Positions 7,737-14,339 of a stretch of DNA of 23,063 nt are shown here, in pieces. Each line of letters opens with the position of its first letter. Within the stretch, counting starts at the first letter, position 1. Location: NCBI GenBank assembly GCA_046733355.1, contig JBKPOZ010000037.1, positions 1-23,063 on the forward strand, in the 5' to 3' direction. Position numbers and translations under genes: made by a program. Source of the stretch: VAZQ01 sp046733355 (lineage in GTDB: Bacteria; Pseudomonadota; Alphaproteobacteria; Rhizobiales; Xanthobacteraceae). Under the pieces are notes generated by a model. It was not told where the DNA came from, made no database searches, and worked only from the letters and a program-made list of their open reading frames with translations.

Positions 7737-7752
7737 GCAGTCAGCGAGCCGT

Positions 7753-8304
7753 TCAGTGCCGCCACTTGATGGAGCAGCCCATCGAGGGCAGCTGCTCCTG
7801 GGGACCCTGGCCGGTCTGCGCGACCTGCCGCATGGCTTCGTAGAGGTCGCGCCGCGCGTTCGGCACTGGCGAGGTGCGCGACGCATCGAGCCTGCCGCGA
7901 TACTGCAACTCGTCCTGTGCGTTGAAACCGAAGAAGTCGGGCGTACACAGAGCGCCGTAGCGTTTCGCGACCTCTTGTGTTGCATCGATGACGTAGGGGA
8001 ACGGAAATGCGTGCTGCGCGGCAAAAGATTGCATGTTCTCGAATGAATCTTGCGGATAGCTTTCGGTGTCGTTGGGCATGATGGCGATTGTGCCCACACC
8101 GATGTCGTGCAGCGCCTTTGCCTCGGCGACCAGTCGGCCGACAATCGCGCGCACGTAAGGACAATGATTGCAGATGAACGCCACGAGCGTGCCGTTCTGG
8201 CCGCGCACGTCGGCGAGCGAATAAATCTTGCCGTCTACGCCTTGCAGCGCAAAATCAGGCGCCTTCCAGCCGAAATTGCAAATGTGCGATGACGTGAGCA
8301 CCAT
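7753..8304 (-). CDS. thioredoxin-fold redoxin (CNHCPYV family)
   Basis: A 183-residue thioredoxin-fold protein of the redoxin/AhpC-TSA-like family marked by FICNHCPYV. The two active-site cysteines are Cys45 and Cys48. Upstream is APDFALQGVDGKIYSLADVRG, the typical peroxiredoxin-like lead-in, and later CTPDFFGF, which provides the usual Pro loop. It probably acts as a cytoplasmic thiol oxidoreductase or peroxidase; the exact partner is unknown. There is no signal peptide. The start at ATG 8304 has AGGAGG 6 bases upstream. The open frame extends to 8748, but that extension is not protein-like. It reads toward the ABC cluster, separated from the binding-protein gene by 220 bases that include a repeat. 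Confidence 0.92.
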   Translation of the reverse strand: MVLTSSHICNFGWKAPDFALQGVDGKIYSLADVRGQNGTLVAFICNHCPYVRAIVGRLVAEAKALHDIGVGTIAIMPNDTESYPQDSFENMQSFAAQHAFPFPYVIDATQEVAKRYGALCTPDFFGFNAQDELQYRGRLDASRTSPVPNARRDLYEAMRQVAQTGQGPQEQLPSMGCSIKWRH

Positions 8305-8507
8305 GCGAGCCTCCTTGCGACGCTCGACGAACGAATGATGTAAACCCGCCCCCCCATGCTCGCAACATTGCCTTTGCCGCGCAACCAAGCGCTGCGTCAA
8401 AGGCGCTCTCCCATTGGGACAAATTGTCATCGCGACTCCACAACTGCGCGGTTGCAATGTGAAGCGGACCAACCGCAGTCCTCGATTTCGTAGGGCGGAA
8501 GGTCCGG

Positions 8508-8541
8508 GCCCTGGCTGGGTGGGAGCCTTCCCGGCCAGGGC
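8508..8541. repeat. hairpin with 8-base perfect arms
   Basis: GCCCTGGC at 8508-8515 pairs with GCCAGGGC at 8534-8541, and the 18-base loop contains GGGAGCCTTCCC, which can form an inner stem. The next bases on the plus strand are TCTATGTTTT. No gene runs into it from the left, so it is not an obvious terminator. It could be part of a structured leader or a small RNA. Confidence 0.6.
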
Positions 8542-8550
8542 TCTATGTTT

Positions 8551-8594
8551 TGCATCCTCTCCTCCGGCGCGAGCGGACCGGGGAGGATGATGCG
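8551..8594. repeat. imperfect inverted repeat, CATCCTC/GAGGATG type
   Basis: TGCATCCTCTCCTCCGG at 8551-8567 faces CCGGGGAGGATGATGCG at 8578-8594 with a 10-base spacer. The arms are complementary apart from small bulges. It lies directly upstream of the small gene starting at 8657 and only 9 bases after the hairpin at 8508-8541. Confidence 0.55.
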
Positions 8595-8656
8595 CCGTGC
8601 ATGTCGAGCCGCTCGTCCCCATATGCGGACCGTCTCCCGCGCAGCGAGACGGGATC

Positions 8657-8923
8657 ATGGCGGAGCTTACGGCTGAGCAAAAGGACGTGCTCGAGCAGAC
8701 GGTGCAGGCCGTCGAGCGGGTCGCGCTTGCAATGCTGGAGCTTCCCAAGGATGATCGCGAGGGTCAGTACGCGATTGTGCGGCGAAATTTCGAGCGTGCG
8801 TTGCAGCAGGTAGGAATCGACGGGCAAGCGGGCCGCGATTGGCTCGATGTCACAATGCGCGCCTTACGCGCATTGGTCACAGAGATCGAAGCGGGAGGCG
8901 GCGCGCAAGGAGGTCGGGCTTAG
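8657..8923 (+). CDS. small helical hypothetical protein (88 residues)
   Basis: An 88-residue protein starting MAELTAEQKDVLEQ that looks almost wholly alpha-helical, with an amphipathic pattern, a conserved-looking LELPKDDRE turn and a Gly-rich tail. I recognise the style as a short hypothetical protein seen in Hyphomicrobiales but know no function. ATG 8657 is preferred because the protein-like sequence begins there. An in-frame ATG at 8597 would add 20 unconvincing residues. No strong Shine-Dalgarno site decides between them. Its stop lies 2 bases before the start of the DUF1036-type gene, so the two are probably one transcript. Confidence 0.72.
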   Translation: MAELTAEQKDVLEQTVQAVERVALAMLELPKDDREGQYAIVRRNFERALQQVGIDGQAGRDWLDVTMRALRALVTEIEAGGGAQGGRA

Positions 8924-8925
8924 GC

Positions 8926-9384
8926 ATGATCCCGAAGATTCTCTTTGTCTTGGCCGCTGCGTTCAACGCACCAATGATGCCGTTTATCTCCGATCTGGTT
9001 GCCGCACAGCCATCGCGGACGTTTCTGCTGCGCGTCTGTAACCAGACGCAAGCGCATTACGGCACACTCGACCTTGCCGTTGCATCGTTGACGCCGGACC
9101 TCAACCACGTCCGCGTTACCGGATGGGTTCTGCTTCCCCCCTCCCGCTGCGTCGATGTCGGCCAGTTCCAGAAACCCGGCGTCTTCCTCTTTGCGATGAG
9201 CGGCGTGGGCGCAGAAATGAGCGGGAATGCCACCGTGTTATGCGTCAATACCAAGGAGAAGTTCGACTACGGTTTTCTGCTCGACGCATACCCGCCGTGT
9301 CCCGCCAACTATGTGCCTAAGGGATTTGTCCTTGTGCAGCTGCCCGATCTGCGCGTCGACGGATTTACCTTTACAATCGAATGA
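8926..9384 (+). CDS. secreted DUF1036-like protein
   Basis: A 152-residue protein with an N-terminal hydrophobic signal (MIPKILFVLAAAFNA, likely cleaved near residue 28 after VAAQ or so). It is followed by a Cys-containing beta-rich domain. The order RVCNQT, then GWVLLPPSRCVDV, then VLCVNTKEKFDYG and CPANY resembles the DUF1036 pattern of a Cys-Asn start, a Trp-x-x-x-Pro-x-x-Cys element and paired later cysteines. The function is unknown; an envelope or periplasmic location is likely. The start at ATG 8926 has AAGGAGG at 8908-8914. The frame is open further upstream, but that part overlaps the preceding small gene and is not protein-like. Confidence 0.75.
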   Translation: MIPKILFVLAAAFNAPMMPFISDLVAAQPSRTFLLRVCNQTQAHYGTLDLAVASLTPDLNHVRVTGWVLLPPSRCVDVGQFQKPGVFLFAMSGVGAEMSGNATVLCVNTKEKFDYGFLLDAYPPCPANYVPKGFVLVQLPDLRVDGFTFTIE

Positions 9385-9439
9385 GCTCGGTCATCGATCG
9401 TCACGCGCAGTGACGATGAGCCATACGAATGGACCATCT

Positions 9440-9700
9440 CTAAAACTTGCTGGGGGCCACAATGGGAGCCGGCTGGGTGGGCTTGCTGACATCGCCTTCG
9501 GCCATGGGCTCGCCCTTGTACTTGAGGAGGACCTGCACGTTCTGTCCCTGGGGCAGCACCGGGGGTGCAGGCTGGGGAGCCGCGGCTTTCGGCACCGGCA
9601 TCTTTGCTGGATTGGGCATATCCTCCGCGTTGGCCGATATGTTCAACAGCAGCGCGAGAGGCGCAGCAAGCATCGAACCCACAGCGGGGGAGAGCTTCAT
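9440..9700 (-). CDS. small secreted Pro/Ala-rich protein
   Basis: An 86-residue protein with a clear signal peptide (Lys2, then a hydrophobic core to about residue 24, cleavage likely after SANA). The mature part is short and rich in Pro, Ala and Val: two Pro-rich flanks around a small central segment (QNVQVLLKYKGEPMAEGD) that might form a beta-hairpin. I do not recognise a family. It faces the DUF1036 gene tail-to-tail, with 55 bases between. A GGAG lies about 7 bases before ATG 9700. The signal peptide, the presence of a ribosome site and the lack of a competing frame make it a likely real gene. Confidence 0.62.
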   Translation of the reverse strand: MKLSPAVGSMLAAPLALLLNISANAEDMPNPAKMPVPKAAAPQPAPPVLPQGQNVQVLLKYKGEPMAEGDVSKPTQPAPIVAPSKF

Positions 9701-9823
9701 CTCAAAACTCCATCAGCATCGTACATACTTTGGACCGATCATGTTGAACCTGCGGCGGACCTCTGCATTACATAAATCTAAACACGCGCCCTGCAAGGAC
9801 GCCGCACAGGCCGGAACCGTATC

Positions 9824-10030
9824 GTGACAGCCAATAAAGAAGCGTGTCTTCAATTCGCCCGTCGCTGCCTCGAATTGCACGAGCGGACGACCTCCCCGCA
9901 GGAACGCGTGCATCTTTTGGAAATGGCGCAAGCGTGGCGGGCGCTCGCCGAGAACGCCGAGCGCATCCATGACCTTTTTGAAGAGGCGAAAACTCTCGGT
10001 CTCATTCCTCCGCGCTCGAAGATGAGCTGA
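9824..10030 (+). CDS. small helical hypothetical protein (68 residues)
   Basis: A 68-residue two-helix protein starting at GTG 9824. The pattern ACLQFARRCLELHERTTSPQERVHLLEMAQAWRALAENAER is like many short Hyphomicrobiales proteins in which a Cys/Ala-rich first helix, a TxxPxxR turn and an LLxMAxxWxxLA second helix recur. No function is known to me. The protein at 18087 has a related layout. No strong ribosome site is visible before the GTG, and no ATG start fits better. The heptamer-type inverted repeat starts immediately after its stop. Confidence 0.7.
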   Translation: MTANKEACLQFARRCLELHERTTSPQERVHLLEMAQAWRALAENAERIHDLFEEAKTLGLIPPRSKMS

Positions 10031-10034
10031 GAGC

Positions 10035-10098
10035 CAGATGTCAGATGCCGGATGTCGAGGAACACTGGGCTTCGTATCTGGCCGGCATCTGACATCTG
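10035..10098. repeat. inverted repeat built from GAT-starting heptamers
   Basis: Perfect 17-base arms at 10035-10051 and 10082-10098 with a 30-base spacer. Each arm is itself a run of 7-base units: GATGTCA, GATGCCG, GATGTCG on the left, and on the other strand AGATATC, AGATGTC, AGATGCC on the right. It fills the space between the small gene ending at 10030 and the start of the cysteine hydrolase at 10109, with no normal ribosome site between repeat and start codon. Confidence 0.85.
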
Positions 10099-10108
10099 AT
10101 ATCTGATC

Positions 10109-10714
10109 ATGGCCAACGAGCTCCTGCCAATTCCGCTGACGGCGAGGACGGTTCATCTATGCATCGATATGCAGCGGATCTTCTCCGCGGACGGCCCCTG
10201 GCCGACGCCCTGGATGGATCGCGTGCTGCCGGTCGTTGCCGAGCTCGCGAGCCGCTACCGCGAGCGTACCGTTTTCACCCGATTCATCACTCCGCAGCGG
10301 CCGCAGGACATGCCGGGAATGTGGCAGCGCTATTATTCGCGCTGGCGACAAGCAACACGGGAATCCCTGGACCCGAAGCTGCTTGAGCTTTTGCCGCCGC
10401 TCGCACGTGTTTGCCCGCCCGCGGCGGTGATCGACAAGACACTGTATTCCGGTTTCGCGGGCCCTGAGCTGTTGGCGCACCTGCAGGCACGCGAAGCCGA
10501 CGGCCTCGTCGTCACCGGTTCCGAAACCGACGTCTGTGTTCTCGCCACGGTGCTTGGCGCAGTCGATCTCGGCTATCGGGTCATCCTTGTGACCGACGGC
10601 GTGTGCAGCTCGTCGGACGAAGGCCATGACGCTCTGCTGCAGGTCTATCACCGTCGTTACGGCGAGCAGATCGAGACCTGTACCGCGCAGACCATCTTCT
10701 CCCGATGGGCCTAG
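10109..10714 (+). CDS. isochorismatase-family cysteine hydrolase
   Basis: A 201-residue cysteine hydrolase of the isochorismatase-like fold, which includes nicotinamidases, N-carbamoyl amidases and isochorismatases. The expected triad is seen as Asp20 (CIDMQ), Lys110 (DKTLYSGF) and Cys143 (SETDVCVLATVLGAVDLGY). The start at ATG 10109 puts Asp20 where it belongs, but no Shine-Dalgarno site precedes it; the bases there belong to the inverted repeat. The stop is only 4 bases before the flavoprotein gene, so they form an operon. The substrate cannot be predicted. The residues after Cys143 resemble general hydrolases more than true isochorismatases. Confidence 0.92.
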   Translation: MANELLPIPLTARTVHLCIDMQRIFSADGPWPTPWMDRVLPVVAELASRYRERTVFTRFITPQRPQDMPGMWQRYYSRWRQATRESLDPKLLELLPPLARVCPPAAVIDKTLYSGFAGPELLAHLQAREADGLVVTGSETDVCVLATVLGAVDLGYRVILVTDGVCSSSDEGHDALLQVYHRRYGEQIETCTAQTIFSRWA

Positions 10715-10718
10715 GGGC

Positions 10719-11606
10719 ATGGATAGGGTCTGGGAATGTCTGATCATCGGCGGCGGCCCTGCCGGCCTCACGGCGGCCATCTATCTCGCCCGTTATCGCC
10801 GGCGCGTTGTGCTGGCCGACGCGGGAAACAGCAGGGCAGCGGCCATTCCGGAGAGCCACAATCACCCGGGATTCGCAGGCATCGCGGGACGTGAGCTGCT
10901 CGACCGTTTGCGCCGGCAGGCACAGCATTATGGAGTGCAGATCCGGCAGGTCACTATCGACAGAATGGCGAGGCGCTCGCACGATTTTATCGCCTATGCC
11001 GGAGGCAACCGGATCGCGGCGCAGCGGGTGCTGCTCGCGACCGGAATAACGGACGAAAGTCCTGCATTGCCTGGCCTGGGGCAAGCCATAGCAGAGGGGC
11101 TCGTGCGCTATTGCCCCATTTGCGATGGATACGAAGCGCTCGACAAGAAAATTGCCGTTGTCGGTCGCCTGGATCATGCCTGCCGGGAGGCGAAGTTTCT
11201 CCGCACCTATTCGAGATCGGTGACCGTGCTTCCGCTTGGCAACTGCGAACCGGGGGCGGAAGAAGCCCGTGAACAGGGTATCGAGCTGGCGCCGTCCCCG
11301 CCCGAACATTTCCGACAGACCGCCTCGGGTATCGCCGTGAAATTGCGGAATGGGGAGTGCCGGAGCTTCGATGTGCTCTATCCCGCGCTCGGCTGCACGG
11401 TTCACTCGGAGCTTGCGAATGCGCTGGGAGCGCGCTGCAACGAGCTAGGAAATGTGGAGGTCGACTTGAAGCAGCGCACATCGGTGGCCGGACTCTACGC
11501 CGCCGGCGATGTCGTTTCCGACCTGCATCAGCTCAGCGTTGCCGAAGGCCACGCTGCGGTTGCCGCGACGGCAATTCACAACAGCCTGTCCCGCAATTTC
11601 AGATAA
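10719..11606 (+). CDS. thioredoxin-reductase-like FAD oxidoreductase with degenerate NADPH motif
   Basis: A 295-residue flavoprotein of the low-molecular-weight thioredoxin reductase type. Seen: FAD motif GGGPAG at 11-16, a redox pair Cys132/Cys135 (CPICDGYE), and the FAD-binding end motif AAGD near 261-264 followed by HQLSVAEGHAAVAA. In normal family members the second Rossmann motif reads GGGxxA and is followed by an HRR-type NADPH clamp. Here the stretch is VVGRLDHACREAKF at 147-160, with one glycine kept, and no HRR follows. So NADPH binding by the usual route is doubtful, although related proteins in this order also have altered motifs. The start at ATG 10719 is chosen because the protein-like sequence begins there. 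It may work with the preceding hydrolase, but no shared pathway is evident. Confidence 0.85.
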   Translation: MDRVWECLIIGGGPAGLTAAIYLARYRRRVVLADAGNSRAAAIPESHNHPGFAGIAGRELLDRLRRQAQHYGVQIRQVTIDRMARRSHDFIAYAGGNRIAAQRVLLATGITDESPALPGLGQAIAEGLVRYCPICDGYEALDKKIAVVGRLDHACREAKFLRTYSRSVTVLPLGNCEPGAEEAREQGIELAPSPPEHFRQTASGIAVKLRNGECRSFDVLYPALGCTVHSELANALGARCNELGNVEVDLKQRTSVAGLYAAGDVVSDLHQLSVAEGHAAVAATAIHNSLSRNFR

Positions 11607-11617
11607 TCCTGCCCCTT

Positions 11618-12754
11618 TCAGTGCGGCGCGCGGTTCTCCAGCGCAACACTCTGTTCCAGCTTGTCCTTGAGCGTCCGAGTCAACCGTTTTTCCAGCAAAG
11701 CCAGCACCCCTGCCTCTTCGGGCTTGAGCCGCCGCTGATCCTCGCCCTGCTCGTCTTTGCACTCCTCTTTGATGTCTAAGAGGAGCTGGCCTTCCGCATA
11801 GGCCTGCAGGATCTCCGGGTGCACGTAGCATTTGCGGCAGATGGCCACCGTATTGCCGAGACGCGATGCGACCTGCGCGATGGCAGCCTTGATGTTTCTC
11901 TTCAGCGCCGTCTTCCCGTCGAACTCTTGAAGGGCCTGCAAGGCCAGCGCAGCCAATACGGTGCCGTGCCAGGTTCTGAAATCCTTGGCGCTGACATCTC
12001 GGCCGGTGATTTCGCGCAAGTAGGAATTGACATCGGACGACGTTACATCCCGCCGCTGGCCGTTCTCGTCGACATATTGAAACAGCTCCTGCCCCGGTAG
12101 CTCCTGGCAGGCGCGCACGACTTTCGCGATGCGGCGATCTTTCACCTGCAAGCGCCAGACCTTGCCTCCTTTGCCTTTGAAATTAAAACGCAGCTCCGAG
12201 CCGTTGACCGCGACGTGCTGGTTGCGCAGCGTGGTCAAGCCGTAGCTCTTGTTCTCCTTGGCATAGCTGTCATTGCCGACACGGATGAGCGTGGTTTCGA
12301 GAAGATCGACCACGGTGGCGAGAACCTTTTCGCGCGGAAGACCCCTCAGCGCCATATGCTCGTGCACCTTTGCGCGAATGGCCGGGAGACTCTTTGCGAA
12401 CTCCACAATGTGCTCGTACTTCGTGCTGTCGCGAACCTCCCGGAAGGCGGCGTGATATCTGTACTGCTTGCGGCCCCGTGCATCTCGGCCCGTGGCCTGC
12501 AGATGGCCATTGCTCTTCGGGCATATCCAGACATCGGTCCATGCCGGCGGGATCGCCAGCTTGCGAATGCGCCTGAGAATGGCGGCGTCTTTGATTTTGC
12601 CGCCCGAGCTGCCGAAATACACGAACCCCGAGCCGTATCTCTTCCTGCGGATGCCGGATTCCACATCGCTGATATAGGTCAGCCCCGCACTTTCGGCGGC
12701 TTCCTGCGGGTCTGCGGTCCTCTCTTCCGCAGCGGATGAACTCGGCGCGAGCAA
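11618..12754 (-). CDS. DNA topoisomerase IB (bacterial/poxvirus type)
   Basis: A 378-residue type IB topoisomerase that relaxes supercoils by nicking one strand through a 3'-phosphotyrosine. Visible catalytic residues are Arg158 (TTLIRVGN), a Lys in the FNFKGKGGK hairpin near 193-198, Arg260 (DFRTWHGT) and the nucleophile Tyr310 (CRKCYVHPEIL). The position of the vaccinia active-site His, nine residues before the Tyr, is Asn301, as in other bacterial members as I recall them. The start codon is TTG at 12754, supported by GGAGGTG 4 bases upstream, and no better ATG exists nearby. It is divergent from the small membrane protein gene and runs tail-to-tail with the flavoprotein gene with an 11-base gap. 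Confidence 0.94.
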   Translation of the reverse strand: MLAPSSSAAEERTADPQEAAESAGLTYISDVESGIRRKRYGSGFVYFGSSGGKIKDAAILRRIRKLAIPPAWTDVWICPKSNGHLQATGRDARGRKQYRYHAAFREVRDSTKYEHIVEFAKSLPAIRAKVHEHMALRGLPREKVLATVVDLLETTLIRVGNDSYAKENKSYGLTTLRNQHVAVNGSELRFNFKGKGGKVWRLQVKDRRIAKVVRACQELPGQELFQYVDENGQRRDVTSSDVNSYLREITGRDVSAKDFRTWHGTVLAALALQALQEFDGKTALKRNIKAAIAQVASRLGNTVAICRKCYVHPEILQAYAEGQLLLDIKEECKDEQGEDQRRLKPEEAGVLALLEKRLTRTLKDKLEQSVALENRAPH

Positions 12755-12758
12755 CTAT

Positions 12759-12765
12759 CACCTCC
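12759..12765 (-). promoter_or_regulatory. strong ribosome binding site supporting a TTG start for topoisomerase IB
   Basis: Reverse-strand GGAGGTG lies 4 bases before TTG 12754. It is the best Shine-Dalgarno match near this gene and justifies the rare start codon. Confidence 0.75.
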
Positions 12766-12901
12766 GGTGCACGTAACATCTGTGAAGCGGCGAGAGTTCC
12801 GCGGGCAGGCCGCTGGCATAACCGGGAAGCGGTGCCCAAGCGCCGAATTGCGAGCCACGTGCTCTTTCGTGGAACTTCGGCGCCTGCGGGCCGTTCGCGA
12901 A

Positions 12902-13252
12902 ATGAGCGGAAGCAGGGTCCTTGTGCGCAACACCACCGAACGCCTCAGGGCCGATATCGACAGCGGCCGAACCGGAGATAAGGTGGCCGGCTCCGATCCC
13001 GCCGTTGCGCCCCTGGGGGCAGATGACGAGGCTGCAGGAAGGCCCCCCAAAGCGGTTGCGCGTGCGCGGCTGATCGAGATCGGGCGTCCGCACCAGACAC
13101 GCGAGCACCGAGGCCTGGGACATGCCTGGGTCCTGGTTGCGTTCACCGTCCTGCTCGCCGCCGCTATCGCAATCTGGGCAGCTGCAATCCACGCCAACAT
13201 TTCGAGCGCGGGCGCTCGTGCTGCTGCCTACGGCGTTGCGATGCGGCCGTGA
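12902..13252 (+). CDS. small single-pass membrane protein, hypothetical
   Basis: A 116-residue protein with a polar, disordered-looking N-terminal half containing RLRADIDSGRTGDKVAGSDP and a GADDEAAG element, then one membrane segment at about residues 76-98. I recognise the GRTGDKV...PLGxDDEAAG pattern as a short conserved hypothetical family widespread in Hyphomicrobiales; its function is unknown to me. ATG 12902 is chosen because the family-like sequence begins there. The frame is open back to 12767, but the extension is not protein-like. Its stop overlaps the GTG of the patatin gene by 4 bases, which implies coupled translation and a possible functional link. Confidence 0.78.
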   Translation: MSGSRVLVRNTTERLRADIDSGRTGDKVAGSDPAVAPLGADDEAAGRPPKAVARARLIEIGRPHQTREHRGLGHAWVLVAFTVLLAAAIAIWAAAIHANISSAGARAAAYGVAMRP

Positions 13253-14253
13253 CCGATCACAACGAGCTTGCTGACACGCAGGCGGCGCTCGTTCTTGCGG
13301 GCGGCATCGGCTTGGGCGCCTATCAGGCCGGCGCTTACGAGGCATTGCATCGAGAAGGGAGGCTCTCTCTCAAATGGCTCGCGGGCTCATCCGTAGGCGC
13401 GGTGAACGCGGCACTGATTGCGGGCAATCGAGCCGGTGATCGCATCGATACGCTGCGCCGATTTTGGAGCGAGGGCGATCTCTGGTCGCGACTTTCGCCC
13501 GCGGGCGAATGGTCCGGCGAGCTGCGTCACCTGCAGAACTGGTTCAGTGCGGTGCGTACGCGCCTGTTCGGCGCCCCCGGTCACTTTCGGCCAAGACTGT
13601 CACTCAATCCCGTGAAGCGATTCGAAAGCCTCTATGATCTCACTCCCATGCGCACCCGGCTGGAGAAGCTCGTCGACTTCGGCCGCTTGAATGACGGCTC
13701 CATGCGCGTGAGCATCGCGGCGACTGACATTGAGACCGGGGAGCTTGTGGTCTTCGACACGGGGGCGGGAGCGCACATTGACGTCGATCATCTACTCGCA
13801 AGCTGCGGGTATTTGCCCGAATTCGCGCCGATGGAAATTGACGGCCGGCTTCTCGGTGACGGAGGCCTTTACGCCAATGCGCCGGTCGAGATCGTTGTCG
13901 ACGAATGGACGCAAGGTCCCATTCTCGTGCTCGACCTTTTTGCAAGAGATGGAAGCCGGCCCACCAGCCTGGAGGCTGCGCTCGAAAGACGCAACGATCT
14001 CATTTTCGGCAACCAGACCGTTCGGTTTCTGAACGCCTATTGCGGGGCCGAGCGTCCTGGCGTCGCGCCGATCCTGTACTTCAGCTATCGCGCATCGGGA
14101 AATGAAGCGGGACCGGAGAAAACGTTCGACATGTCTCGAGCGACGATCACCGATCGGTGGAGAGCAGGCATGCTCGATATGGCTGATGCCCTGCAGCGCA
14201 TGGCTGGCGGAGCGGAGCTTCCTCGCTTTACCGCGATCCGACGTCCGCATTGA
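13249..14253 (+). CDS. patatin-like phospholipase
   Basis: A 334-residue patatin-fold lipid acyl hydrolase using a Ser-Asp dyad. The oxyanion loop is GGIGLGAYQAG (residues 18-28), the nucleophile is Ser48 in GSSVG, and the second dyad residue is Asp204 in GDGGLYANAP. A C-terminal extension with FDMSRATITDRWRAGMLDM is typical of bacterial cytoplasmic patatin proteins that carry a DUF3734-like tail. There is no signal peptide. The GTG start overlaps the upstream membrane-protein gene by 4 bases. Substrates may be membrane phospholipids or other acyl esters, and no toxin-type secretion signal is seen. Pirin and copper ATPase genes follow on the same strand. Confidence 0.93.
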   Translation: MTDHNELADTQAALVLAGGIGLGAYQAGAYEALHREGRLSLKWLAGSSVGAVNAALIAGNRAGDRIDTLRRFWSEGDLWSRLSPAGEWSGELRHLQNWFSAVRTRLFGAPGHFRPRLSLNPVKRFESLYDLTPMRTRLEKLVDFGRLNDGSMRVSIAATDIETGELVVFDTGAGAHIDVDHLLASCGYLPEFAPMEIDGRLLGDGGLYANAPVEIVVDEWTQGPILVLDLFARDGSRPTSLEAALERRNDLIFGNQTVRFLNAYCGAERPGVAPILYFSYRASGNEAGPEKTFDMSRATITDRWRAGMLDMADALQRMAGGAELPRFTAIRRPH

Positions 14254-14339
14254 GTGGTCGATCTCTCCTCTCGCGAAATCCCGATCGAGTAGTACAATGG
14301 CGAGCGGATGGGGCGTCCAGGTCAGCTTGGAGAAACCAA

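Larger units (their letters stand above)
8305..8656. other. 352-base gap between divergent genes
   Basis: This is the only stretch over 300 bases without a gene. It should hold the promoter of the redoxin gene (minus) and of the small plus-strand gene at 8657. I see no convincing sigma-70 hexamers. It does contain two adjacent inverted repeats at 8508-8541 and 8551-8594, listed separately, and no credible short coding frame. Confidence 0.6.

Noticed and set aside
7533..8144. Extension of the binding-protein frame upstream to 8144
   Set aside because: The extra 204 codons overlap the redoxin gene and contain no domain. The Tat signal and GGAGGAG site fix the start at 7532.
12767..12901. Longer start for the small membrane protein upstream of the patatin
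   Set aside because: Those 45 codons are Arg/Ser-rich and unlike the conserved family. They occupy the divergent promoter region with topoisomerase IB.
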